Positions 1 through 5,573 of a stretch of 7,768 nt of DNA are shown here, piece after piece. A program made the translations under genes and the position numbers. This DNA comes from Candidatus Bathyarchaeota archaeon (GTDB taxonomy: Archaea; Thermoproteota; Bathyarchaeia; Bathyarchaeales; Bathyarchaeaceae). Positions within the stretch are counted from its first letter, which is position 1, and every line of letters begins with the position of its first letter. Location of the stretch: positions 1 through 7,768 of the forward strand of contig JAOUJL010000062.1 of assembly GCA_029883255.1 (NCBI GenBank), written 5' to 3'. The notes under the pieces were generated by a model. It was not told the origin of the DNA, did no database searches, and was given only the letters and a program-made list of their open reading frames with translations.

Positions 1-807
1 AAAACTTTTCATTTCAGCTAATGCCAAAGTTAGCGCTGCTATGCGGTTCCAGTGAGCGTTATCCACAATACTTGGATAAATTTTCATTTTCATGATGTCT
101 CCATGCTCCTTATCCGCCAAAACTATGCCTCCTTGAGGACCGAAAAAGGTTTTATGCGTTGAACCAAACAAGGCATATGCGCCTTCCTTTAGCGGGTCTT
201 GAAACTGTTCGCCAGCAATAAGCCCCATAACGTGTGAGCCATCAAACCCTACATGTGCGCCATTTTCACGGGCAACTTTTGCTACCGCCTCAACTGGGTG
301 TGGGAAAGTAATCAGGCTCGCGCCAAAAATCACAATTTTAGGCTTAATGCGTCTTATAGCCTCTTTTGCTTCTTCAACTTTTATGTTCATGTCATGTTTC
401 GAAAAGGGGAAAGGCACAGCTTTAAGGCCAAAAAGTCCAGCTAAGCCATCTTTCCACATTCCAGGGTATCCACCATTCTCAGGAGAAACACACATAAGCA
501 CATCTTTGGGCTTTGTGAAACTAGCTAGGAAAATCAAATCAGCAATATGTCCAGAGAGAGGACGTAAGTCTGCAGTTTCGGCTCTAAAAACTTCTTTCGC
601 GATTTCTTCGCCGTAGTGTTCGATTTCGTCAATGAAGCTGGTGCCCATGTAAAAGTGATCTCTTGCGGTGTAGCGGTGTCCAAGGTCCGAGGAGAGAAGC
701 TCTCGAACAGCAGGGCTCATAACATTCTCAGACGGAATAAGATTCAAGCATTGTTTTCCACGCCACTCTTGATGCTTCTCAACTAGGCTCAAAATTTCAT
801 TAATCAT
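1..807 (-). CDS. glyA: Serine hydroxymethyltransferase, N-terminal 269 residues (3' end outside window)
   Basis: PLP enzyme interconverting serine and glycine with transfer of a one-carbon unit to a folate or tetrahydromethanopterin-type carrier; cytoplasmic. Reading the minus strand from ATG at 807 gives an open frame of exactly 269 codons to the window edge. Visible family marks are NLIPSENV near residues 22-29, GHRYTARD at 43-50, GFDGSHVMGLIAG near 187-199 (D189 would contact the PLP ring nitrogen), and GSTHKTFFGPQGG at 215-227, where K219 is the expected Schiff-base lysine. Full enzymes are about 420-430 residues, so roughly the C-terminal third is missing. The start is supported by a GAGGGG site (819-814) six bases upstream. 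It is divergent from the GH57 gene and looks like a housekeeping neighbour, not part of the glucan cluster. The one-carbon carrier cannot be read from this part. No frameshift is seen. Confidence 0.93.
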   Translation of the reverse strand, partial: MINEILSLVEKHQEWRGKQCLNLIPSENVMSPAVRELLSSDLGHRYTARDHFYMGTSFIDEIEHYGEEIAKEVFRAETADLRPLSGHIADLIFLASFTKPKDVLMCVSPENGGYPGMWKDGLAGLFGLKAVPFPFSKHDMNIKVEEAKEAIRRIKPKIVIFGASLITFPHPVEAVAKVARENGAHVGFDGSHVMGLIAGEQFQDPLKEGAYALFGSTHKTFFGPQGGIVLADKEHGDIMKMKIYPSIVDNAHWNRIAALTLALAEMKSF

Positions 808-813
808 ATCCAG

Positions 814-855
814 CCCCTCAAAGTTTAGGAAATATTACTTCTCTACGCATTTAAG
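814..855 (-). promoter_or_regulatory. Candidate promoter and ribosome binding site of the glyA-like gene
   Basis: On the minus strand the TATA-like octamer CTTAAATG (855-848) lies about 25 bases before a predicted transcription start near 825. GAGGGG (819-814) follows, six bases before the ATG at 807. The spacing fits an archaeal short-leader gene. The box is a weak match, and the assignment is by eye only. Confidence 0.4.
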
Positions 856-970
856 TCATTTTTCTGCTAGAGCTCCCCAGTGGCCAGGCAGTTTCCCTTT
901 CTTATTGGCAGATTCATCTAATTTTAGACTAGACATATGAAAGCTTTTCAGTAATTTAGAATTCATTTTA

Positions 971-978
971 TTTATAAA
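971..978 (+). promoter_or_regulatory. Candidate TATA box for the GH57-led gene cluster
   Basis: TTTATAAA at 971-978 is the best TATA-like element in the 232-bp divergent gap. A start of transcription about 25 bases downstream (near 1000) would leave a leader of about 40 bases before the GTG at 1040. The purine-rich flank expected of a BRE is not obvious. It is a candidate for driving the cluster at 1040-5552. Confidence 0.5.
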
Positions 979-1021
979 GTTGGTCTATAGTTGAATAACC
1001 AAGAGAATACTCAGAATTGGC

Positions 1022-1042
1022 ATGGTGGTGGCTGCATAGGTG
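1022..1042 (+). promoter_or_regulatory. Ribosome binding site and minimal upstream ORF abutting the GH57 start
   Basis: GGTGG (1027-1031) sits eight bases before the GTG at 1040 and matches the GGTG core of an archaeal Shine-Dalgarno site. The same stretch contains ATG at 1022 followed in frame by four sense codons and TAG at 1037-1039, directly before the GTG. The TAG forces GTG 1040 to be the first usable start in this frame, unless the amber codon is read through. Confidence 0.45.
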
Positions 1043-2611
1043 ACTGATGTTTGCTTCATCTTTGAGGTTCATCAGCCGTTAAGGCTAAACCGCAATTTTC
1101 ACCAGGACTTGTTGAGCCGTCGATCCGTGACTAAAAAAGACCTTTTTGAACTTTATTTCGACCACAGGCTAAACCGTTACATTTTTGATAGAGCCGCCAA
1201 AAAATGCTACTTCCCCTCAAACAACATCATCTTGGAACAAATTGACAGACATAAGAAAGATCGAAAACAATTCAAAGTGGCCTACGGCATTTCCGGAGTT
1301 TTCATCGAACAGTGCGAACATTGGAACACAGATCTTCTTGACTCCTTCAAACAACTAGCCGAATCAGGATGCGTAGAATTTCTTGACCAACCGTACTATC
1401 ACTCACTTGCCAGCCTACACGGAACAGATCGATCAGAATTCGTTGAACAGATCAACATGCACCGTCAGCTTATGAAAGACCTCTTCGGATATGAGCCAAG
1501 AGTTGTCGAAAACACTGAGTGTTTATATAATAACGCCATCGCCAAAACCGTCGAAGGACTCGGCTACGAGGCCACAGTCACGGAGGGCGTCGAAAGGATT
1601 CTCGGCTGGAGAAGCCCAAACTACGTATATAGAGCTAAAGATTCCGCTCTTCGCGTTCTGCTCCGCAACTATCGCCTCTCAGATGACATAGGCTTTCGTT
1701 TTTCTTCAACATGGTGGGAGGAGTGGCCCTTGACTGCGGACAAGTATGCAGGCTGGTTGGCATCAACTGCAGGACAGGCTATCACCATTTTCGTTGACTA
1801 TGAAACCTTTGGTGAACATCACTGGCCGGAAAGCGGAATCCACGAATTCTTGAAGTGGCTGCCAGATGAAGTGATTAAATGGGAGCATCTTCAGTGGTGT
1901 ACTCCTTCGGAGGTTGTTCGCCGAAATGCACCGGTTGGAGAAATTGATGTTTACGACTATAATACAATCTCTTGGGCGGACCTTGAACGAGACCCGAGCG
2001 CTTGGATCGACAACCCCATGCAAAAAATTTGTTACGGCTCCCTGAAAGGGCTAGAACAACCCGTTAAGGCAACGGGTGACAAGGACTTGATAAAGTTGTG
2101 GCGGTACCTTCAGATGAGCGATCATCTATACTATTTAAGCGTGAAGGGTGGCGGTCCTGGAGATGTACACAGTTATTTTAATCCGTGTGGTAGTCCTATC
2201 GAAGCTTTTGCAGGATATTCAAGAATTATCTCCGATCTTGAGGCTAGAATTATGCAGGAATTGGAGCGTCCTGAGCTCATGGCAAAAAGAGTACTGCGTC
2301 AGCTTCCAATCGAAAAGAGTTTCACTTTTTTCTATGAGTTTGCACGACCTAGCCAATGGGCTGTTCATAGTTTAAATGAATTCTATTCCGCTCTTAAGAC
2401 CGTTAATCTAAAGTCAATTCGATTTCATGTAGAGCGAGGAGACTTTGAACGGTGGGTTCGTCAAGTTGTCGGAGATGATGAGCTGGCTAGTAGCATAGCT
2501 GGTGTATCTGGCAAAAAAATGATCGGTGAAAAATTGCGTAATAGAATACTCAGTCTTGTTGGGAGAAGGATAGAAAAACTGCAAGAGACCGTGGCCAAGG
2601 TTTCGCCATAA
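1040..2611 (+). CDS. GH57 family alpha-amylase-like glycoside hydrolase with C-terminal DUF5752-like domain
   Basis: Retaining alpha-glucan-active enzyme, 523 residues. GH57 regions appear in order: FEVHQP at 8-13; EFLDQPYYHS at 113-122; VENTECLYNN at 156-165, with E160 the expected nucleophile; and IFVDYETFGEHHW at 250-262, with D253 the expected acid/base. This DYETFGEH form resembles the MJ1611-type archaeal amylases more than the longer GH57 branching enzymes. Residues about 425-515 (SFTFFYEFARPSQWAVHSLN onward, ending in basic helices) look like a separate small domain of the DUF5752 kind, recognised from memory. No signal peptide is seen, so it should act on intracellular glucan. The GTG start is preceded by GGTGG and blocked upstream by an in-frame TAG. 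It leads the cluster, 40 bp before the nucleotidyltransferase gene, suggesting storage-glucan turnover. Exact specificity (hydrolysis, debranching or transfer) is not readable from sequence. Confidence 0.88.
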   Translation: MTDVCFIFEVHQPLRLNRNFHQDLLSRRSVTKKDLFELYFDHRLNRYIFDRAAKKCYFPSNNIILEQIDRHKKDRKQFKVAYGISGVFIEQCEHWNTDLLDSFKQLAESGCVEFLDQPYYHSLASLHGTDRSEFVEQINMHRQLMKDLFGYEPRVVENTECLYNNAIAKTVEGLGYEATVTEGVERILGWRSPNYVYRAKDSALRVLLRNYRLSDDIGFRFSSTWWEEWPLTADKYAGWLASTAGQAITIFVDYETFGEHHWPESGIHEFLKWLPDEVIKWEHLQWCTPSEVVRRNAPVGEIDVYDYNTISWADLERDPSAWIDNPMQKICYGSLKGLEQPVKATGDKDLIKLWRYLQMSDHLYYLSVKGGGPGDVHSYFNPCGSPIEAFAGYSRIISDLEARIMQELERPELMAKRVLRQLPIEKSFTFFYEFARPSQWAVHSLNEFYSALKTVNLKSIRFHVERGDFERWVRQVVGDDELASSIAGVSGKKMIGEKLRNRILSLVGRRIEKLQETVAKVSP

Positions 2612-2628
2612 CGCAGAACATTGCACGC

Positions 2629-2639
2629 TAAATATAAAT
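2629..2639 (+). promoter_or_regulatory. Possible internal promoter before the nucleotidyltransferase gene
   Basis: The 40-bp gap after the GH57 stop contains TAAATATAAAT. If used as a TATA box, transcription would begin near 2660, downstream of the TTG at 2652 and just before the ATG at 2664, giving an almost leaderless mRNA. This would favour the ATG start. It may equally be ordinary AT-rich spacer inside an operon. Confidence 0.3.
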
Positions 2640-2651
2640 TGGGGTTTCAGG

Positions 2652-3968
2652 TTGAAGCGTAATATGAACGCAAAGGAACTGAGATGCTTCATTCCAATTG
2701 GTGGCCAAGCGAAAAGATTAAGACCCTTAACACATGATGTGTCAAAGCCTTGTGTCAGGTTTTTGAATAGACCGTTAATCGAATTTTCGATGGTAACACT
2801 GGCTGAACAAGGCGTAAGGCATTTCATTTTCGGAGAGTGCGGATATACTAATTATTCAAATCTCTTCGATCAGTATGGAGAAGGAGTTGGATTTTCAGCA
2901 AAGTATAAGATTTCACCGAGGGTGCATATTAAACATCAACCAAACCTTGATGACTTGGGAAGTGCTGATTCTTACAGACGGAACATGGAATATTATGATG
3001 TTAATGATCCAGTGCTTGTTGTACAAGGAGACAACCTCTTTGACATAGATCTCGATGACTTGATCAAGAAACATGAAGAAAAAGGAGCATTGATGACTAT
3101 TGCTCTAACAAAAGTGGAAACGACAGAAGGGTACGGCATAGCCGAGCTGGATAAAGATATGAGAATTAAAAGATTTATTGAAAAACCTCCAGCGGACAAA
3201 GCACCAAGCAATCTCGCTAACGCTGGCATATACCTTCTGTCACCTGAGGTCCGGAGGGAAGTCGAAAGCGAGGAGGTCAAAAAAATCATAGGGGAGAGAA
3301 GGAGGCTTGACTTTGGTTTTGACTTTATTCCCTACTTAGTAGATAAGGGATTTCCAGTCTATGGCTACGAATTGAAGGTGTGGTATGATGTAGGAAGTCC
3401 GGAAAACTATCTGAAAGCCATGCGCGATGTTCTTCATGGAAAGTTGGATATAAGAATCTCCGAAAACAGAATACTACCGGGCAGAAACGTTTGGGTTCAA
3501 GGGTACAGCGGGGAATCCGTCAAAAGACGGGAAGAAATAATCAGGAAAATTAGAGAAAACAAGTTGTCCATCGAGGGCGCGGCTCTGATTGGTAGGCACA
3601 CTCGAACAGGTGATCATTCCAAGATTGCAGATTCAAACGTCGACAACTTTTGTATCCTCGGTGAGCATGTGAACATTGAAAGATCAGCAATTTTGGATGC
3701 CACAAAAATAGGGGATTACACTCACGTTTCAGATAGTGTTCTAGGTAGGAAAGTTGTCGTAGAGTCAACCCATGAAAGCCCTACCAATATTGAATCAGCC
3801 TCTGTCATCGGCAACGCGGTTCATATTGGTGAGGGTTGTAAGATCATAAAAACCAGAATCAACCCTAACCTTACAATTTTACCAGGCATGACGTACGTTG
3901 AAAAGTTTCTCAGAAATCACGAAGATGTTGCCCAGTTAGCAACTAAAGAGTCGCTCCATTCAACTTAA
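2652..3968 (+). CDS. Sugar-1-phosphate nucleotidyltransferase (NDP-glucose pyrophosphorylase-like) with left-handed beta-helix tail
   Basis: Likely forms an NDP-sugar from a sugar-1-phosphate and NTP. Counting from TTG 2652 (438 residues), the Rossmann-like catalytic domain covers about 12-262. It shows IPIGGQAKRLRPL at 14-26 (the GGxxxRLRPL phosphate loop), KP at 32-33, GDN at 126-128 (metal-binding Asp), YGIAEL at 161-166, FIEKPP at 175-180, NAGIYLLSPEV at 190-200 and WYDVGSPENY at 244-253. A charged helical linker (about 285-304) follows, then hexapeptide-type turns of a left-handed beta-helix (about 308-412), as in GlgC-like and GlmU-like enzymes. The start is uncertain: ATG 2664 (434 residues) gives an N-terminus closer to the family norm, while TTG 2652 has GGGG seven bases upstream. 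Next to amylase and GlgA-like genes, glucose-1-phosphate is the most likely substrate. The nucleotide (ATP, UTP, dTTP) cannot be decided, and mannose-1-phosphate is possible. Confidence 0.85.
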   Translation: MKRNMNAKELRCFIPIGGQAKRLRPLTHDVSKPCVRFLNRPLIEFSMVTLAEQGVRHFIFGECGYTNYSNLFDQYGEGVGFSAKYKISPRVHIKHQPNLDDLGSADSYRRNMEYYDVNDPVLVVQGDNLFDIDLDDLIKKHEEKGALMTIALTKVETTEGYGIAELDKDMRIKRFIEKPPADKAPSNLANAGIYLLSPEVRREVESEEVKKIIGERRRLDFGFDFIPYLVDKGFPVYGYELKVWYDVGSPENYLKAMRDVLHGKLDIRISENRILPGRNVWVQGYSGESVKRREEIIRKIRENKLSIEGAALIGRHTRTGDHSKIADSNVDNFCILGEHVNIERSAILDATKIGDYTHVSDSVLGRKVVVESTHESPTNIESASVIGNAVHIGEGCKIIKTRINPNLTILPGMTYVEKFLRNHEDVAQLATKESLHST

Positions 3969-3992
3969 ACGCGCTCTTAAACCTTCACAGAT

Positions 3993-4010
3993 AGCAATCA
4001 TGAAATTGCT
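3993..4010. repeat. Short palindrome, 6-bp arms and 6-bp spacer
   Basis: AGCAAT (3993-3998) and ATTGCT (4005-4010) are perfect inverted arms around six bases. It lies between the nucleotidyltransferase stop and the TATA-like box at 4034. No T-run follows, so it is a poor terminator; it could be an operator. Arms of this size are expected about once or twice by chance in a window this long. Confidence 0.3.
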
Positions 4011-4022
4011 TGTGGGGTTAAC

Positions 4023-4082
4023 GTGCGCATAAACATATAAAGTCAGATATTCAGAAAGCTTATCAAGCAAGACATGTGCGCA
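4023..4082 (+). repeat. Pair of GTGCGCA direct repeats flanking the candidate promoter
   Basis: GTGCGCA occurs at 4023-4029 and again at 4076-4082, 53 bp apart, one copy on each side of the TATA-like box at 4034-4042. Each includes the self-complementary TGCGCA. The position is suggestive of regulator binding, but two 7-mers are weak evidence. Confidence 0.25.
4034..4042 (+). promoter_or_regulatory. Candidate TATA box for the glycosyltransferase and winged-helix gene pair
   Basis: CATATAAAG at 4034-4042 lies in the 138-bp gap after the nucleotidyltransferase gene. A start near 4065 would give a leader of about 40 bases carrying GGTG (4096-4099), seven bases before the ATG at 4107. The gap size and box suggest that the last two plus-strand genes can be transcribed separately from the first two. 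Confidence 0.45.
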
Positions 4083-4106
4083 GAAATCCTGTATCGGTGT
4101 GTTTGA

Positions 4107-5270
4107 ATGAACATTTGTATGGTAACGTGGGAGTTTCCGCCTCGAGTCGTAGGAGGTATTGCTCGTCACTGCGAGGGCTTAGCTAAGGCGCTCGTCCGTA
4201 AGGGGCATGAAGTCTACGTTATAACTTTGGATCTTCCAGGCGTACCCTACTATGAAGAAATGGAAGGAGTCAAGGTTTATCGCACAGCAGTGCAGTTAGG
4301 CCATCCTGAGTTTCTTACATGGGCTCTTTTATTCAATCACTTTATGGAGAAGAAGATGGCAGAGGTAAGCCGAAAAGTTAAGTTCGATATTATTCATGTT
4401 CATGATTGGTTAACTGCATTTGCAGGTATCTCCTTCAAATATTATCTGAAAGAGCCGATGATCACTACTATTCATGCCACCGAAATTGGTCGGGCGCAAG
4501 GTCTTCACAATCCCAGCTCGTTGGCTATTGATGGAATAGAATGGTGGTCAACATACGAGGCGAGCAAGGTTATCGTAACAAGTGGCTCGATGAGAAAGGA
4601 AATTTGTGATCATTTCCATCTACCATGGGAAAAAATCGAGATAGTCCCCAACGGAATTGATTTGACGAAATATAATACATTCATTGACCGATGGGCAGTC
4701 AGGGAGCGTTACGGAGTTAGTGCCCATGAGAAACTGGTTCTCTGTGTAGGTCGATTAGTTCCTCAGAAAGGGATAGAGTATCTGATTCAGGCGATTCCTA
4801 TGATAAGCCAACGTCGTCCAGAGACGAAGTTCATCATTGTGGGTGATGGATGGTTAAGAGATCACCTTGAAGGCGTGGCTCAATCAACTGGATATCGATG
4901 GAAAACTGTTTTCACAGGCTTCATTCCAGACTCAGAGGTTATAGCATTAATGACCAGCACTGATGCCTTGGTTGTTCCCTCCATCTATGAACCATTTGGC
5001 ATTGTTGCCCTAGAGGGAATGGCAGCAGGAGCTCCGGTGGTAGCAAGCCAGGTAGGAGGCTTAGCAGAAGTGATTGAACATGATCGAACTGGAATTTTTG
5101 CACATTCACGGAATCCAAGTTCAATTGCTTGGGGCGTCGACCGCGTCTTATCTGACCCAGACCATTCGAAATGGTTAGCTCAAAACGCTAAAGAAATGGT
5201 CCAAAAAATTTATAGTTGGGAGGCAATCGCTACTAAGACTATCAAAGTTTATGAAGGAGTGACTGGATAG
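4107..5270 (+). CDS. GT4/GlgA-like glycosyltransferase, candidate glycogen synthase
   Basis: GT-B retaining glycosyltransferase of 387 residues, a normal length for GT4. The N-domain has WEFPPRVVGGIARH at 8-21 (the PPxxxGG acceptor/donor loop), VHDWLTAFAG at 98-107 and IHATEIGR at 122-129. The C-domain has PNGID at 181-185, CVGRLVPQKG at 213-222 (R216 and K221 expected to contact the donor diphosphate), and EPFGIVALEG at 295-304, whose E295 and E303 form the EX7E motif. The HDW motif and opening resemble actinobacterial GT4 glycogen synthases. With an upstream NDP-sugar-forming gene and a GH57 amylase, transfer of glucose from ADP- or UDP-glucose to an alpha-glucan is the best inference. A compatible-solute or surface-glycan role remains possible. 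The start is fixed by GGTG seven bases upstream and an in-frame TGA directly before the ATG. No membrane segment is seen. The winged-helix gene follows after nine bases. Confidence 0.88.
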   Translation: MNICMVTWEFPPRVVGGIARHCEGLAKALVRKGHEVYVITLDLPGVPYYEEMEGVKVYRTAVQLGHPEFLTWALLFNHFMEKKMAEVSRKVKFDIIHVHDWLTAFAGISFKYYLKEPMITTIHATEIGRAQGLHNPSSLAIDGIEWWSTYEASKVIVTSGSMRKEICDHFHLPWEKIEIVPNGIDLTKYNTFIDRWAVRERYGVSAHEKLVLCVGRLVPQKGIEYLIQAIPMISQRRPETKFIIVGDGWLRDHLEGVAQSTGYRWKTVFTGFIPDSEVIALMTSTDALVVPSIYEPFGIVALEGMAAGAPVVASQVGGLAEVIEHDRTGIFAHSRNPSSIAWGVDRVLSDPDHSKWLAQNAKEMVQKIYSWEAIATKTIKVYEGVTG

Positions 5271-5273
5271 GGA
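5269..5273 (+). promoter_or_regulatory. Ribosome binding site overlapping the glycosyltransferase stop codon
   Basis: AGGGA (5269-5273) shares its first two bases with the TAG stop of the glycosyltransferase and lies six bases before the ATG at 5280. This arrangement supports translation of the small gene from the same mRNA, with possible translational coupling. Confidence 0.5.
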
Positions 5274-5279
5274 ATAAAC

Positions 5280-5552
5280 ATGAATTCTTCATTCGACCCA
5301 TCATATAATTCTACGATGCCTGAAGAGTTTCGGCTTCTCTGCATGCTACACAACATTGGTGCAACCACCTCAGAAAAATCGTTGCCGATCGAAAAAATAT
5401 CTGAATGGACCAGAATGGAAATTTCAGCGGTACAATTTCAACTTCAAAAACTTATTGAGCTTGATTTTGTTCAACGTATCGAAGCAGAAGGGGTTAACAA
5501 GTATCATATTACGCTTGACGGGATCAGAAAAGTCCTGAGCACGTATTCTTAA
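5280..5552 (+). CDS. Small winged-helix DNA-binding protein (candidate regulator)
   Basis: 90 residues, matching a single winged helix-turn-helix domain. After a disordered N-terminus (1-13) comes helix 1 (EEFRLLCMLHNI, 15-26), then PIEKISEWT (36-44) as helix 2, EISAVQFQLQKLIELDFV (47-64) as the recognition helix, and a beta wing ending in KYHITLDGIRKVLSTY (74-89). The layout is of the MarR/ArsR/PadR-like type, with the usual single recognition-helix-plus-wing pattern ending 'L.xLIELDFVxRI'. No effector domain, metal-binding Cys/His cluster or membrane segment is visible, so any signal would have to act through partners or by abundance. It is nine bases behind the glycosyltransferase gene and probably on the same mRNA, so autoregulation of the glucan cluster is a reasonable inference. 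The exact family is not recognised, and it could instead act elsewhere in the genome. Confidence 0.78.
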   Translation: MNSSFDPSYNSTMPEEFRLLCMLHNIGATTSEKSLPIEKISEWTRMEISAVQFQLQKLIELDFVQRIEAEGVNKYHITLDGIRKVLSTYS

Positions 5553-5573
5553 TATGGGGAATAATGCTATTCT

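Noticed and set aside
253..616. Two overlapping plus-strand ORFs of 63 and 89 codons
   Set aside because: They lie antisense to the glyA-like gene, whose frame carries clear family motifs; their translations show no domain and are shadows.
2414..2827. Minus-strand ORF of 137 codons across the GH57/nucleotidyltransferase junction
   Set aside because: It overlaps the ends of two well-supported plus-strand genes, with no recognisable motif or ribosome site; a chance open frame.
4105..5270. Classical GT5 bacterial-type glycogen synthase (GlgA)
   Set aside because: The KTGGL signature near the N-terminus is absent; PPRVVGG and the overall length of 387 fit GT4 better, so no glgA symbol was given.
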